Shown here piece after piece: positions 16,610-26,243 of a DNA stretch of 39,949 nt. The translations under genes and the position numbers were made by a program. The notes below the pieces were generated by a model that worked only from the letters and a program-made list of their open reading frames with translations, was not told where the DNA came from and searched no databases. The stretch's first letter is position 1. Every line of letters starts with the position of its first letter. This stretch comes from Bacillota bacterium (GTDB lineage: Bacteria > Bacillota_I > Bacilli_A > RF39 > UBA660). The stretch covers positions 1 to 39,949 of the forward strand of contig JALELF010000054.1 in NCBI GenBank assembly GCA_022771715.1, given 5' to 3'.

Positions 16610-17112
16610 TATAAAATTTCCTCTACTTTCTTACCACGTAACATAGCTATTTCTTCTACTGTTTTTTGTGATTTTAAAGCATTTAAAGTAGCATATGCCA
16701 TATTAATTTTTGTGTTTGAACCAAGTGATTTAGATAAAATATCTTTTACTCCAGCAAGTTCTAATACACTTCTTACTGGACCTCCAGCTTTAACTCCAGT
16801 ACCTTTTGATGCGGGTTTTAGCATAACTTTGCTAGCTCCTTGTACACCAATAGCTTCATGTGGGATTGTACCATCAACAATTGATACATTTACTACATTT
16901 TTAGTAGCAGCTTGTACGGCTTTTTTAATAGCATCTGGTACTTCATTAGATTTACCAGTACCAATACCTATTTTACCTTTTCTATCTCCTACGGCAACTG
17001 TAGCTGAGAAACGGAAATGACGACCACCTTTTGTTACTTTTGTAACTCTACCAATATTAATTATTTCTTCTTCATATAGTTTTGGGCGTGGTTCTCTTTT
17101 TCTTTTTTCCAT
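16609..17112 (-). CDS. rpsE: 30S ribosomal protein S5
   Basis: This 167-residue S5 contains '[18 protein letters not shown]'-type N-terminal motif (here [11 protein letters not shown]) and '[15 protein letters not shown]' variants typical of the family. It lies at the mRNA entry and contributes to decoding fidelity. Directly abuts rplO. Confidence 0.97.
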   Translation of the reverse strand: MEKRKREPRPKLYEEEIINIGRVTKVTKGGRHFRFSATVAVGDRKGKIGIGTGKSNEVPDAIKKAVQAATKNVVNVSIVDGTIPHEAIGVQGASKVMLKPASKGTGVKAGGPVRSVLELAGVKDILSKSLGSNTKINMAYATLNALKSQKTVEEIAMLRGKKVEEIL

Positions 17113-17123
17113 TGTTACCCTCC

Positions 17124-17486
17124 TTAGAATTCTAATCCATTTGAACGTGCTGCTTCTGCAAGCGCTTCTACACGTCCGTGATATAGGTATCCACCTCTAT
17201 CGAATACAACTTTTGTTATATTTGCTTTTTTAGCTCTTTTAGCGATTAATTCACCAACTTTAGTAGCAGCTTCTATATTTCCACCATTTTCTAGTATCAA
17301 TTCTTTATCGATTGAAGAAGCACTAACTAAAGTTACACCATTTTCATCATCAATGATTTGAGCAAATATATTAGCGTTTGATCTAAACACATTTAATCTT
17401 GGCATTTGTTTAGTTCCTTGAACATTCTCTCTTACACGAGCATGTCTTGCCACACGCTTATCATTACGAGATACTTTGTTTATCAT
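17124..17486 (-). CDS. rplR: 50S ribosomal protein L18
   Basis: This 120-residue 5S rRNA-binding protein has '[18 protein letters not shown]' and the C-terminal '[20 protein letters not shown]'. It lies between rplF and rpsE. Confidence 0.97.
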   Translation of the reverse strand: MINKVSRNDKRVARHARVRENVQGTKQMPRLNVFRSNANIFAQIIDDENGVTLVSASSIDKELILENGGNIEAATKVGELIAKRAKKANITKVVFDRGGYLYHGRVEALAEAARSNGLEF

Positions 17487-17509
17487 AAGTATTACTCTCC
17501 TTTACTTAA

Positions 17510-18043
17510 TTATTTAGATGCTTTCTTTCCTTCTTTACGAATGATGTGTTCATCTTTGTAACGAATTCCTTTACCCTTATAAGGTTCTGGTTTTCTTATT
17601 TTTCTTACATTAGCTGCAAATTCTCCAACTAAACATTTATCAGTACCTTTTACAGTAAGTTCTGTATTACTTGGAACTTCTAAAGTGATACCATCTATAA
17701 TATCAACTTCTACTGGATGTGAATAACCAGCTGTTACAACTAATTTATTTCCCTTAAGTGCAAAACGATATCCAACACCTACTGCTTCAAGTTTTTTTTC
17801 AAAACCTTCAGTAACACCGTCAATCATATTTTTGATATTAGCATTAGCTGTTCCATGAAACATTTTAGCATTTTCGTTTGCTCTATCTAGACTTAACTTA
17901 TTACCATCAACATTAACTGTAATGTCTTTGTGGATTTCAGTAGAAAGTTCACCTTTAGGACCTTTTACAGAAACATTATTACCATTTACAGTTACTGTAA
18001 CATTTTCTGGTATTGTTAAAACTCTTTTCCCAATACGACTCAT
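17510..18043 (-). CDS. rplF: 50S ribosomal protein L6
   Basis: This 177-residue L6 starts MSRIGKRVLTIPENVTV and ends with 'PEPYKGKGIRYKDE', the conserved C-terminal signature. It binds near the sarcin-ricin loop. Normal length and place. Confidence 0.97.
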   Translation of the reverse strand: MSRIGKRVLTIPENVTVTVNGNNVSVKGPKGELSTEIHKDITVNVDGNKLSLDRANENAKMFHGTANANIKNMIDGVTEGFEKKLEAVGVGYRFALKGNKLVVTAGYSHPVEVDIIDGITLEVPSNTELTVKGTDKCLVGEFAANVRKIRKPEPYKGKGIRYKDEHIIRKEGKKASK

Positions 18044-18062
18044 GAGTATTCCTCCTTACTTT

Positions 18063-18458
18063 CTACCAAATGTAAGCTAATACTTCGCCACCTAATGATT
18101 CTTTTCTTGCATTCTTATCAGTCATTAATCCTTTTGAAGTTGATACGATAGCAATACCTAAACCATTTAATACTTTTGGCATTTCACTAGCTTTTGCATA
18201 AACACGTAATCCTGGTTTAGAAATTCTTTTTAAACCACTAATAACGCGTTCTTTGTTTTGTCCATATTTAAGTGATAAAACAATAATATTTTGAACACTA
18301 TTTTCTTTGATTTTATAGTCAGCTATAAAACCTTCTTCTTTTAAAATTCTTGCTATTTCTTGTTTTAAGTTAGATGCAGGTACTTCTACTTCTTTATAAC
18401 GCATAGCATTAGCGTTACGAATACGAGTTAACATATCTGCAATTGGATCTGTTACCAT
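18063..18458 (-). CDS. rpsH: 30S ribosomal protein S8
   Basis: This 131-residue S8 has '[16 protein letters not shown]' at the start and '[18 protein letters not shown]' near the end. It is a primary 16S rRNA-binding protein and, in many bacteria, the repressor of the spc operon. Confidence 0.97.
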   Translation of the reverse strand: MVTDPIADMLTRIRNANAMRYKEVEVPASNLKQEIARILKEEGFIADYKIKENSVQNIIVLSLKYGQNKERVISGLKRISKPGLRVYAKASEMPKVLNGLGIAIVSTSKGLMTDKNARKESLGGEVLAYIW

Positions 18459-18485
18459 ATAATCCCTCCTTCTTATTTGTCAACA

Positions 18486-18671
18486 TTACCAGCTTGATTT
18501 AGTAACACCTGGTATTTGTCCTTTATAAGCTAATTCTCTAAAACAAATACGGCAAATTCCATATTTTTTAAGTACAGCATGAGGTCTACCACATTTTTGG
18601 CAACGAGTATATTCACGTACTTTAAATTTTGCTTTTTTATTAGCTTTATTTATCATGCTTTTTTTAGCCAT
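18486..18671 (-). CDS. rpsN: 30S ribosomal protein S14, type Z (zinc)
   Basis: This 61-residue S14 is the short zinc form: Cys 24, 27, 40 and 43 make the ribbon in 'RCQKCGRP' and '[10 protein letters not shown]'. It lies between rplE and rpsH, as usual for zinc-type S14. Confidence 0.97.
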   Translation of the reverse strand: MAKKSMINKANKKAKFKVREYTRCQKCGRPHAVLKKYGICRICFRELAYKGQIPGVTKSSW

Positions 18672-18685
18672 AGTTTCCTCCTAAT

Positions 18686-19225
18686 TTATTTCTTAAATGG
18701 CATACCAAAGCCTTTTAAGAGGTCATAAGCTTCTTCATTAGTTTTTGCTGTTGTAACAAAAACTATATCCATACCACGTACTTTTACAACATCATCATAT
18801 TCTATTTCAGAAAAGATTAATTGTTCAGTAAGGCCTAAAGTATAATTTCCTCTTCCATCAAAAGCTTTATTAGATACACCTCTAAAATCTCTAACACGAG
18901 GTAATGTAATACTAATTAATTTGTCTAAAAAGTTATACATATTTTCCCCACGTAGTGTTACTTTGCATCCTATAGCTTGACCTTCTCTAACTTTGAATCC
19001 AGCGATTGCTTTTTTAGCTTTTGTAGCAACTGGTTTTTGTCCTGATATTTTTTCAAGATCATTCATTGCTGCTTCTAATAGCTTACTATTTGATGTAGCA
19101 TCTCCTACACCAATATTAATAACAATCTTCTCTAATTTAGGAACAGCCATAGTACTTTTGTAACCATATTTTTCTTTTAAATCTTTAACGATTTCGTTAT
19201 TATATACTTCTCTTAAGCGGTTCAT
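18686..19225 (-). CDS. rplE: 50S ribosomal protein L5
   Basis: This 179-residue 5S rRNA-binding protein has '[18 protein letters not shown]', '[11 protein letters not shown]'-type motif ([11 protein letters not shown]) and '[16 protein letters not shown]'. Normal position after rplX. Confidence 0.97.
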   Translation of the reverse strand: MNRLREVYNNEIVKDLKEKYGYKSTMAVPKLEKIVINIGVGDATSNSKLLEAAMNDLEKISGQKPVATKAKKAIAGFKVREGQAIGCKVTLRGENMYNFLDKLISITLPRVRDFRGVSNKAFDGRGNYTLGLTEQLIFSEIEYDDVVKVRGMDIVFVTTAKTNEEAYDLLKGFGMPFKK

Positions 19226-19242
19226 AAATGTCCTCCTTCCGA

Positions 19243-19551
19243 CTAATTAATATTCTCATTAGATTTTTTTGTAATTCTTATTTTTTTTCCTTTTTTATCT
19301 GTAGTATGTCCGATTCTAGTTCTTTTTTTAGTCTTAGGATCAACAATCATAACATTAGATGCATGAATAGGAGCTTCTACTTCTGTAATACTTCCAGGAT
19401 TTTGTCCATTTGGTTTTACAGTTTTTTTAACAATATTAACGCCTTCTACTACTACTCTATTTTCATCTTTTAAAGTCTTGATTATTTTTCCTTCTTTACC
19501 TTTATCTTTACCGGCAATAACTACTACTTTATCTCCAGTTTTGAAGTTCAT
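19243..19551 (-). CDS. rplX: 50S ribosomal protein L24
   Basis: This 102-residue L24 has the KOW motif '[18 protein letters not shown]' and '[13 protein letters not shown]'. It initiates 50S assembly near the exit tunnel. Confidence 0.97.
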   Translation of the reverse strand: MNFKTGDKVVVIAGKDKGKEGKIIKTLKDENRVVVEGVNIVKKTVKPNGQNPGSITEVEAPIHASNVMIVDPKTKKRTRIGHTTDKKGKKIRITKKSNENIN

Positions 19552-19573
19552 CTTAACTCTCCTTTACAAGCAA

Positions 19574-19939
19574 TTATAACACTTCTTTTGCAAGTGAAAC
19601 AATTTTCATATACTTGTCACGTAATTCACGTGCCACAGGTCCAAAGATACGAGTTCCAACAGGGCTTTTATCATCTTTAATAATAACGCAAGCATTATCA
19701 TCAAATTTAATATAAGATCCATCTTCTCTTCTTAGACCAAATTTGCTTCTAACAACAACAGCTTTAACTACTTTTCCTTTTTTTACTGTTCCGTTAGGAG
19801 TTGCTTTTTTTATAGTTCCAACAACTACATCACCAATATTTCCTGTTTTAACTTTACTTCCACCAAGAACACGAATAACTAATAATTCTTTAGCTCCAGA
19901 GTTGTCGGCAACTTTTAAACAGCTTTCTTGTTGAATCAT
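19574..19939 (-). CDS. rplN: 50S ribosomal protein L14
   Basis: This 121-residue L14 starts [18 protein letters not shown] and contains '[19 protein letters not shown]' and 'GPVARELR'. It lies at the subunit interface. First gene of the spc-type segment. Confidence 0.97.
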   Translation of the reverse strand: MIQQESCLKVADNSGAKELLVIRVLGGSKVKTGNIGDVVVGTIKKATPNGTVKKGKVVKAVVVRSKFGLRREDGSYIKFDDNACVIIKDDKSPVGTRIFGPVARELRDKYMKIVSLAKEVL

Positions 19940-19958
19940 ATATTAAACCTCCTTATAG

Positions 19959-20219
19959 TTATAAAATAACTGCTTTCTCTACTATTTCAACTAAACGATA
20001 ACGTTTTCTCTTAGATAGTGGTCTTGTTTCAACAATACGTACTTTATCACCGTTTTTTGCTTCATTTTTTTCATCATGAGCAGCATATTTTTTAGAATAT
20101 TTAACTCTTTTACCATATAGCGGATCTTTTTTATAAGTTTCTACTAAAACAGTAATAGTTTTATCACATTTGTCACTTACTACAGTACCTAGTAATTCAT
20201 GAGTTCTTTTCTTTTCCAT
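19959..20219 (-). CDS. rpsQ: 30S ribosomal protein S17
   Basis: This 86-residue S17 has '[17 protein letters not shown]' and '[19 protein letters not shown]', both diagnostic. Confidence 0.97.
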   Translation of the reverse strand: MEKKRTHELLGTVVSDKCDKTITVLVETYKKDPLYGKRVKYSKKYAAHDEKNEAKNGDKVRIVETRPLSKRKRYRLVEIVEKAVIL

Positions 20220-20230
20220 AAATCCTCCTC

Positions 20231-20428
20231 TTAATTACCTTTAAGTTCTCTTTCACGTAGAATAGTTTTCATACGCGCAACTAACTTTCTTAATTCTCTA
20301 ATTCTTGATGGTTTTTCAAGATTTCCTGTAGCTTGACTTAAACGTAAATTAAATAATTCTTCTTTATATTCTTCAATCTTCTTTGTGATTTCTTCCGTAG
20401 TTAATTCTCTTATTTCATTATTTTTCAT
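20231..20428 (-). CDS. rpmC: 50S ribosomal protein L29
   Basis: This 65-residue L29 has the helical '[20 protein letters not shown]' core. I start at the ATG at 20428, giving the usual [10 protein letters not shown]-terminus; an in-frame GTG four codons earlier is less likely. It overlaps the end of rplP by 11 bases. It sits at the tunnel exit and helps bind signal-recognition particle and trigger factor. Confidence 0.95.
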   Translation of the reverse strand: MKNNEIRELTTEEITKKIEEYKEELFNLRLSQATGNLEKPSRIRELRKLVARMKTILRERELKGN

Positions 20429-20849
20429 TAACTTCACCACTTTCTTTAGTTACAAATTTGCATTTGATAGGAAGTTTATGCATAGCAAGTCTTAAAGCTT
20501 CTCTTGCAGTAGCTTCATCTACACCAGCTATTTCAAACATAATTTTTCCTTTCTTAACAACTGCAACCCATACTTCTGGTTGACCTTTACCTTTACCCAT
20601 ACGAGTTTCTAGAGGTATTTTAGTTAGTGAAAGATGAGGGAATATATTAATCCATACCTTTCCACCACGTTTCATAAAACGTGTCATAGCAACTCTGGCT
20701 GCTTCGATTTGTTGTTGTGTTACCCAAGCACCTTCCATTGCCATTAAACCATAATCACCAAATGTAAGTTTTGTATTTCCTTTTGCATTACCTTCATATG
20801 GTAATCTATGAGGTCTACGATATTTAGTTCTTTTTGGAATTACTGCCAT
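20418..20849 (-). CDS. rplP: 50S ribosomal protein L16
   Basis: This 143-residue L16 starts [20 protein letters not shown] and has '[20 protein letters not shown]'. It helps place tRNA in the 50S A site. Overlaps rpsC and rpmC at its ends. Confidence 0.97.
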   Translation of the reverse strand: MAVIPKRTKYRRPHRLPYEGNAKGNTKLTFGDYGLMAMEGAWVTQQQIEAARVAMTRFMKRGGKVWINIFPHLSLTKIPLETRMGKGKGQPEVWVAVVKKGKIMFEIAGVDEATAREALRLAMHKLPIKCKFVTKESGEVNEK

Positions 20850-21501
20850 CGTTTTTACCTCCTTTTTTCTTATCAGGAAGTATTTCTCCTTTATAAATCC
20901 ATACTTTTACACCAATCTTACCATAAGTAGTATTAGCTTCTTTATGAGCATAATCAACGTCAGCTCTTAATGTATGTAGAGGAATATTTCCTTCTGTATA
21001 ACCTTCAGTTCTAGCCATTTCAGCTCCACCTAAACGTCCTGAAACAGAAGTTTTAATACCTTTAGCTCCAGCTTTCATAGTGTTTCTAATAGCTTTCTTT
21101 TGAGCAATTCTGAATGATACACGATTTTCTATTTGATGTGCGATTGATTCAGCAACTAAACTAGCATCGATTTCTGGATTTTTGATTTCCATAATTGAAA
21201 TTTGAATTTCTTCTCCAACTAATTTAGATAATTCTTTTTTAATCTTTTCAATCTCATCGCCGCCATGACCAATTACAACTCCTGGTTTAGCAGTGTTGAT
21301 AATTATATTTGTCTTTTTAGAGTTTCTCTCAATAAGAATACTTGAAACTGCGGCGTCTTTTAATTTATTGTTTAAATATTTACGGATTTTAACATCATTG
21401 TTTAAATATTTAGCGAAATCTTTATTAGATGCATACCAATTAGATTCCCAAGTCTTGTTAATACCCATTCTAAGTCCGACTGGACTAACTTTTTGACCCA
21501 C
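20824..21501 (-). CDS. rpsC: 30S ribosomal protein S3 (GTG start)
   Basis: This 225-residue S3 begins at a GTG (21501), seven bases after AAAGGAGG, giving the conserved [15 protein letters not shown] longer frame upstream adds ten residues containing the RBS itself and is not credible. The KH domain signature '[19 protein letters not shown]' follows, then '[13 protein letters not shown]'. It lies at the mRNA entry channel. A Lys/Gly/Asn-rich tail ends the protein. Confidence 0.96.
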   Translation of the reverse strand: MGQKVSPVGLRMGINKTWESNWYASNKDFAKYLNNDVKIRKYLNNKLKDAAVSSILIERNSKKTNIIINTAKPGVVIGHGGDEIEKIKKELSKLVGEEIQISIMEIKNPEIDASLVAESIAHQIENRVSFRIAQKKAIRNTMKAGAKGIKTSVSGRLGGAEMARTEGYTEGNIPLHTLRADVDYAHKEANTTYGKIGVKVWIYKGEILPDKKKGGKNDGSNSKKN

Positions 21502-21514
21502 GAGTTTTCCTCCT

Positions 21515-21853
21515 TTACTTATTTGTGTCACTAACTACTATAGTTATATGACTTGTTCTTTTTTTGATTGGATCCACATGTCCACGTGAACCAAATCTCA
21601 TTCTTTTCATTGTTTTTCCTTCACCAACATAAGCTTCTTTAACAACTAAAGTTTCTTTATTTAAACCTAAATTGTTTTCAGCATTGGCAGTAGCTGAGAT
21701 TAACACTTTTCTTGTTAATCTAGCAGCTTCTTTATTTATATTACTTAGGATGCGATCAGCTTCTACTACACTTTTGCCACGGATTAAATCCACAACTAAA
21801 CGACACTTTCTTGGAGCAATTCTCACACCCTTTGCGATTGCTTTTGCTTCCAT
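21515..21853 (-). CDS. rplV: 50S ribosomal protein L22
   Basis: This 112-residue L22 has '[18 protein letters not shown]' and ends with the tunnel-loop and '[13 protein letters not shown]' segments. It lines the exit tunnel constriction. Confidence 0.97.
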   Translation of the reverse strand: MEAKAIAKGVRIAPRKCRLVVDLIRGKSVVEADRILSNINKEAARLTRKVLISATANAENNLGLNKETLVVKEAYVGEGKTMKRMRFGSRGHVDPIKKRTSHITIVVSDTNK

Positions 21854-21872
21854 TTTGTTCTCCTTCTAGGTC

Positions 21873-22145
21873 CTATTTTTTATCTTTATTTTCGCCATGT
21901 CCACCAAATTTACGTGTTGGTACGAATTCACCCAATTTATGTCCAACCATATCTTCTGTTACATAAACAGGAATAAATTCTTTACCATTATGAACAGCAA
22001 ATGTGTGTCCAATAAATTCAGGATAAATTGTTGAACGGCGAGACCAAGTTTTAATTACTTCTTTTTTGCCTGATTCAGTTACTGCTTCTACTTTTTTCAT
22101 TAAGTAAGCATCAACGAATGGTTGTTTCTTAAGACTTCTAGCCAT
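21873..22145 (-). CDS. rpsS: 30S ribosomal protein S19
   Basis: This 90-residue S19 has '[20 protein letters not shown]' and '[13 protein letters not shown]'. It lies in the 30S head with S13. Normal order between rplB and rplV. Confidence 0.97.
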   Translation of the reverse strand: MARSLKKQPFVDAYLMKKVEAVTESGKKEVIKTWSRRSTIYPEFIGHTFAVHNGKEFIPVYVTEDMVGHKLGEFVPTRKFGGHGENKDKK

Positions 22146-22161
22146 TTAAATCATCCTTTCC

Positions 22162-22992
22162 TTATTTTTTACGACGACGAACAATTAACTTATCTGAAGC
22201 TTTCTTGTTTTTACGTGTCTTATATCCAAGGGCTGGTTTACCCCAAGGAGTAACTGGACCTTTACGACCAATAGGTGCTCTACCTTCACCACCACCATGT
22301 GGGTGATCATTAGGGTTCATAACAGAACCTCTTACTGTAGGTTTAATACCCATATGTCTTGTACGACCAGCTTTACCAATATTTACTAGTTCATGGTCAG
22401 CGTTTCCAACTTCACCAACTGTAGCTCTACATGTAGATAAAACTTTTCTAACTTCTCCACTTGTTAAACGTAATAATGTATATTTACCTTCTGTACCAAG
22501 AATTTGAACACTAGAACCAGCTGTTCTAGCCATTTGGCCACCTTTTCCAGCAGTAAGTTCAACATTATGTACCATTGTACCTTCAGGAATGTTTCCTAGT
22601 GGAAGTGAGTTACCAATTTTGATATCTGCGTTTTCTCCACTTTCAACTTTATCTCCAACTTTTAATCCTTTTGGTGCGATTATATATCTTTTTTCACCAT
22701 CTGCATAATTAATTAAAGCAATATTTGCTGTTCTATTTGGATCGTATTCAATAGTTGCTACAGTACCAATAATACCATCTTTATTTCTTTTGAAATCAAT
22801 AATACGATATTTTCTCTTAGCTCCACCACCACGATGTCTTACTGTAATTTTACCTTGATTGTTACGACCACTTTTTTTATTTAAAGTAGTTACTAATGAT
22901 TTTTCAGGTTTATCTGTAGTAATTTCTGTATTTACTAAAGTAGTCATTCCACGACGACCATTAGTCACTGGTTTATAACTTTTTATAGCCAC
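22162..22992 (-). CDS. rplB: 50S ribosomal protein L2
   Basis: This 276-residue L2 is full length, with '[19 protein letters not shown]' and the peptidyl-transferase-proximal '[14 protein letters not shown]' loop with its conserved His. Confidence 0.98.
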   Translation of the reverse strand: MAIKSYKPVTNGRRGMTTLVNTEITTDKPEKSLVTTLNKKSGRNNQGKITVRHRGGGAKRKYRIIDFKRNKDGIIGTVATIEYDPNRTANIALINYADGEKRYIIAPKGLKVGDKVESGENADIKIGNSLPLGNIPEGTMVHNVELTAGKGGQMARTAGSSVQILGTEGKYTLLRLTSGEVRKVLSTCRATVGEVGNADHELVNIGKAGRTRHMGIKPTVRGSVMNPNDHPHGGGEGRAPIGRKGPVTPWGKPALGYKTRKNKKASDKLIVRRRKK

Positions 22993-23004
22993 TTTTAAAC
23001 CTCC

Positions 23005-23283
23005 TTAGTTAAGTTCAATTGAACTTCCTTCTTTTAATTTAACAATTGCCTTTTTTACTTTGTTTGTTTTTCCAACGTATTTTCCTACTCTTTTCTTTCT
23101 AGGTTTTACGTTAATTGTATTTACACTTTCAACTTTTACATTGAATATTTTTTCAACAGCTTGCTTTATTTGTACTTTATTAGCTTTAGGATCAACGCTA
23201 AATGTTATAACATTTCCTTCTGCTAATGTAGAACTTTTTTCTGTAATAATTGGTGCTTTTATAATATCTCTATAATTACTCAT
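23005..23283 (-). CDS. rplW: 50S ribosomal protein L23
   Basis: This 92-residue L23 has '[13 protein letters not shown]' and '[19 protein letters not shown]'. It docks trigger factor and SRP at the tunnel exit. Its ATG overlaps the rplD stop by one base. Confidence 0.97.
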   Translation of the reverse strand: MSNYRDIIKAPIITEKSSTLAEGNVITFSVDPKANKVQIKQAVEKIFNVKVESVNTINVKPRKKRVGKYVGKTNKVKKAIVKLKEGSSIELN

Positions 23284-23906
23284 TAAACAAGCACCTCCTC
23301 AATTAATTTAACGGCTTTTTCTGTAATAATCATTTGTTCTGCAGCAATTACATCATAAGTGTTAACTTCATTTGCTTCAAGTAAAATAACATTATTTAAG
23401 TTACGAGTAGCTAAAACCATGTTTTCATCTAATTCATCAACAACGATTAATACATTTTTAGTAATTCCTAATTTGTCTAAAACTTCTTTTGCAGTTTTTG
23501 TTTTTCCATCTTTTAATGTAAAGTTATCTACAACAATTAATTTACTTTCAATTGCTTTATAAGATAAAGCAGATTTTAAAGCCAATCTTCTTTCTTTACG
23601 ATTCATTTTCTTATCAAAGTTTCTTGGATGTGGTCCAAATACAATTCCACCTTTAATCCAATGTGGTGCTCTTGTACTTCCTTGTCTAGCACGACCAGTT
23701 CCTTTTTGTCTCCAAGGCTTTCTTCCACCACCACTAACTTCACTACGTGTTTTAGTATCTGATGTACCTTGTCTACTATTATTTCTAGCTAGTACTAATG
23801 CATCATATATAACAGCATCATTTGGTTCAATACTCCAAACTGTTTCGCTTAATTTTGCATCGCTAACTTTTTCGCCTTTGATATTTAGTACGTTAATTTT
23901 TTCCAT
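23283..23906 (-). CDS. rplD: 50S ribosomal protein L4
   Basis: This 207-residue L4 has the tunnel loop '[19 protein letters not shown]' and '[15 protein letters not shown]'. In several bacteria L4 also represses its own operon through the S10 leader RNA; the leader here is folded and could serve that role. Confidence 0.97.
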   Translation of the reverse strand: MEKINVLNIKGEKVSDAKLSETVWSIEPNDAVIYDALVLARNNSRQGTSDTKTRSEVSGGGRKPWRQKGTGRARQGSTRAPHWIKGGIVFGPHPRNFDKKMNRKERRLALKSALSYKAIESKLIVVDNFTLKDGKTKTAKEVLDKLGITKNVLIVVDELDENMVLATRNLNNVILLEANEVNTYDVIAAEQMIITEKAVKLIEEVLV

Positions 23907-23908
23907 AC

Positions 23909-24643
23909 TTATACCTCCTGCTCGTTATTTTCTTCAGTTTCTTTAGTTTCTTCTAAAGTTTCTGTAATTTCTATTTCAGGTTTATAACTGTTTAATTCTT
24001 CTGTTTCTCTAACTGTTTCTGGATTTTTAACAGCACTTCTAATTAATACTAAACCTTCTTTTGGTCCTGGAACATTTCCTTTTACTAAAATTACATTATT
24101 TTCTAAATCAACTGATACTATCTCTAAGTTTTGAATAGTTACAGTTAAAGTTCCCATATGTCCTGGTAATTTTTTACCCTTGAATACACGCATTGGACGC
24201 ATTGTACCCATTGAACCTGGTTTCCTATGGTAATGTGAACCGTGTCCCATTGGTCCTCTATTTTGGTTATGTCTTTTAATAACGCCTTGGAACCCTTTAC
24301 CTTTAGTAGTTCCTGTTACATCAACAACTTCTCCTTCAGTGAAAACTTTAACACTAATTTCTTCACCTAAAGTATAGTCACTAACATTTACACCTTTAAT
24401 TTCTCTAAAGAAGCGCTTAGGTGTTGTATTTGCTTTTTTGGTATGTCCAATATTTGCTTTTGTCGCTAATTTTTCTCTCTTTGTTTCAAAACCTAATTGA
24501 ATTGCATCATAACCATCATTTTCAGTTGTTTTAATTTGTGTTACCACATTTGGTTCAACTTCTACAACAGTTACAGGAATTAATTTACCAGATTTTGTAA
24601 ATACTTGAGTCATTCCTTTTTTACGACCTAAGATTCCTTTCAT
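23909..24643 (-). CDS. rplC: 50S ribosomal protein L3 with acidic C-terminal extension
   Basis: This L3 is 244 residues, about 30 longer than the usual 205-212. The conserved part includes '[20 protein letters not shown]' and '[10 protein letters not shown]'. The extra C-terminal tail (about 215-244) is rich in Glu and Thr, unusual for an rRNA-binding protein. It lies 2 bp before rplD and 9 bp after rpsJ. The core call is certain; the role of the tail is unknown. Confidence 0.97.
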   Translation of the reverse strand: MKGILGRKKGMTQVFTKSGKLIPVTVVEVEPNVVTQIKTTENDGYDAIQLGFETKREKLATKANIGHTKKANTTPKRFFREIKGVNVSDYTLGEEISVKVFTEGEVVDVTGTTKGKGFQGVIKRHNQNRGPMGHGSHYHRKPGSMGTMRPMRVFKGKKLPGHMGTLTVTIQNLEIVSVDLENNVILVKGNVPGPKEGLVLIRSAVKNPETVRETEELNSYKPEIEITETLEETKETEENNEQEV

Positions 24644-24652
24644 GTTTCCCTC

Positions 24653-24961
24653 CTACATTTTTATTTGAATATCTACACCACTTGGGATTTCTAGATGAGT
24701 TAAAGCATCTATAGTTTCCTTACTTGGATTTTCGATATCAATTAGTCTTTTGTGTGTTCTCTTTTCAAATTGTTCACGTGAATCTTTATATTTGTGAACA
24801 GCTCTTAAAATAGTGATTTTTTCAACTTCAGTTGGTAGTGGTACTGGTCCAACTACAACTCCACCAGTTCTCTTAACTGTTTCAACAATTTTTGCACATG
24901 CATTATCTAATGTTCTGTGTTCAAACGCTTTCAATCTGATACGAACTTTTGTCTTTGACAT
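24653..24961 (-). CDS. rpsJ: 30S ribosomal protein S10
   Basis: This 102-residue S10 has '[20 protein letters not shown]' and the C-terminal '[16 protein letters not shown]'. First gene of the superoperon, preceded by GGGAGG seven bases from the ATG and by a 125-base leader. Confidence 0.97.
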   Translation of the reverse strand: MSKTKVRIRLKAFEHRTLDNACAKIVETVKRTGGVVVGPVPLPTEVEKITILRAVHKYKDSREQFEKRTHKRLIDIENPSKETIDALTHLEIPSGVDIQIKM

Positions 24962-25089
24962 ATTGTATCCTCCCTTCGCCTATATCTAAGTATAGACTCG
25001 CTCCGTGTAAAAACCCGATATATGAAGTCATATCATAACAACTTAACCCCGTGTATCGGCAACCTCACACATCAATGCGTGCCACACAT
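24962..25089 (-). promoter_or_regulatory. Folded 5' leader of the S10 operon (putative r-protein autoregulatory RNA)
   Basis: The roughly 128-base leader is GC-richer than its surroundings and can form CACGCA/TGTGTG (loop TTGA) near its 5' end and CCGATA/TATCGG enclosing an inner ATATGA/TCATAT hairpin. The latter is followed by GTTTTT, so it could act as an attenuator. GAGGTTGCCGATACACGG resembles sequence I associate with Bacillota S10 leaders, but I could not check this. Control by L4 or another ribosomal protein is an inference. Confidence 0.5.
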
Positions 25090-25094
25090 TCAAA

Positions 25095-25123
25095 ATTATA
25101 CCTTATTATTGCTTTAAATGCAA
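25095..25123 (-). promoter_or_regulatory. Promoter of the S10-spc-alpha superoperon
   Basis: TTGCAT (25123-25118) and TATAAT (25100-25095) are spaced exactly 17 bp. Transcription should start near 25088, giving a leader of about 128 bases. This is the only strong promoter found for the 14-kb operon. Confidence 0.8.
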
Positions 25124-25164
25124 CAGTTTTTTGCATTTTTTTAGAAAAATTTTATTTTAATATT

Positions 25165-25784
25165 TTAAAGGATTTTTTCATACGGAATAGTTACATGATA
25201 ATCTCCATAATAATATGGCGCTATTTGATATCTTTCAAAATAAATTACTAAACCATCTTTTGTAAATAAAAAATTTTTAAAATTATTTTCTATTGGCTTA
25301 GTACCTTCTTTTAATATTTCAAGTATTTCAACTCTTTTAAACAATTTGTTTCTCGATAATATATTATAAGTTTCTTTAGACAAAATATCTAATATTTTAT
25401 TAATGTCGATATTGTTATTATTTCATTATTTTCTGTATCGTAATTAATTGTAAAAAGTTCATGAATAGGATGAGCTCCTCCTATGAAACTTTCAGTAAAA
25501 ATTGCATACGATATATAATATTTATAGTTTTCCACAATATATTTTCCAGATAAATAATAGTCAGTTCTAGTTATATCATCTAATTGATTCTCAAAATCAT
25601 TTATTTTAGAGTCAATATATTTATTAATTTCAGTATTTAATTTTTTATAATCAGTTGAGGGATAAACTAAATCTATTTTATTTTCTCTTTTCTTTTTTTC
25701 TAAACTGTCTTGTTTAATACTTTTATGATTCAAAAATATAAAAGCAAATATTACAAGCAATAAAAAAAATACATATTTTTTCAT
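25165..25784 (-). pseudogene. RsiV/DUF3298-like membrane-anchored protein, broken by a one-base frameshift
   Basis: Two adjacent frames together make one protein. The first (25389-25784, 131 residues) has a membrane anchor (about 4-20) and the 'IGGAHP' region typical of DUF4163/DUF3298 proteins. The second (from about 25383) continues with 'NFKNFLFTKDGLVIYF' and 'VTIPYEKIL', the C-terminus of the same family (RsiV anti-sigma factors, PdaC). Adding one A to the AAAA run at 25398-25395 restores an unbroken reading, giving a protein of about 207 residues. Both halves look conserved, so the break is recent or a sequencing error. Not linked to a sigma-factor gene here. Confidence 0.75.
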
Positions 25785-25830
25785 GATTAATCACCACTTA
25801 ATTATATGTATTTAGGTTTATATTACTATA

Positions 25831-25854
25831 ATAAAACTACGCATATAGCGTAGT
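25831..25854 (-). terminator. Intrinsic terminator after tRNA-Trp
   Basis: ACTACGC (25854-25848) pairs with GCGTAGT (25842-25836) around TATAT, followed by TTTTAT on the minus strand. The T-run is short, so efficiency may be moderate. Confidence 0.6.
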
Positions 25855-25886
25855 ATTTTAAATCTCTAACGAGAGTACAATCTAAA

Positions 25887-25960
25887 TGGCAGGAGCGGAG
25901 AGAATCGAACTCCCAACAGTGGTTTTGGAGACCATTATTATACCATTTAACTACGCTCCT
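25887..25960 (-). tRNA. tRNA-Trp (anticodon CCA)
   Basis: This 74-base gene has a perfect seven-pair acceptor stem (AGGAGCG with CGCTCCT), discriminator G and an encoded CCA end. The anticodon loop is CTCCAAA, giving CCA, which reads UGG. The T arm GGGAG-TTCGATT-CTCTC is regular. The first pair of the anticodon stem is A-C mismatched. A CCA anticodon fits the standard code, where TGA remains a stop. Confidence 0.95.
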
Positions 25961-25976
25961 ATGCACGGACTAATTA

Positions 25977-26005
25977 AGTATAACATAATTAAGTCCATTT
26001 TTCAA
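25977..26005 (-). promoter_or_regulatory. Promoter of tRNA-Trp
   Basis: TTGAAA (26005-26000) and TATACT (25982-25977) are spaced 17 bp, with an extended TGT before the -10. It lies between the rpsR stop and the tRNA. No strong terminator separates rpsR from it, so read-through may also occur. Confidence 0.7.
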
Positions 26006-26019
26006 CCTTTTAATTAAAA

Positions 26020-26235
26020 CTATTTTGTGAAAGGTATAAAAGCCATAAAACGAGCTTTTTTTACTTCATTAGCTATGTCTCTTTGATGTTTTGCGCAAGT
26101 ACCTGTCATTCTTCTAGGTAATATTTTTTTATTATCATTATTTATGTATTTTTTAATTATATCATCTTTATAATCTACTGGTTTACCAGCGCACATTTGA
26201 CATACTTTTTTCTTTTTACGGTAAAATTCTGCCAT
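26020..26235 (-). CDS. rpsR: 30S ribosomal protein S18, zinc-binding form
   Basis: This 71-residue S18 keeps Cys 12, Cys 15, Cys 47 and His 50, a zinc ribbon lost in many bacteria. The core '[20 protein letters not shown]' is typical. It pairs with S6 on the 30S platform, and both genes lie in this operon. Confidence 0.96.
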   Translation of the reverse strand: MAEFYRKKKKVCQMCAGKPVDYKDDIIKKYINNDNKKILPRRMTGTCAKHQRDIANEVKKARFMAFIPFTK

Positions 26236-26243
26236 ATATCCTC

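Noticed and set aside
16712-17020. Plus-strand open frames opposite ribosomal protein genes (also 5485-type cases elsewhere)
   Set aside because: They mirror strongly conserved minus-strand genes, lack ribosome-binding sites and have no recognisable protein features.
24770-24790. parS-like TTCACGTGAA inside rpsJ, and TCCACGTGAACC inside rplV (about 21587)
   Set aside because: Each has three or more mismatches to the 16-base parS consensus and lies in highly conserved coding sequence, so they are probably chance.
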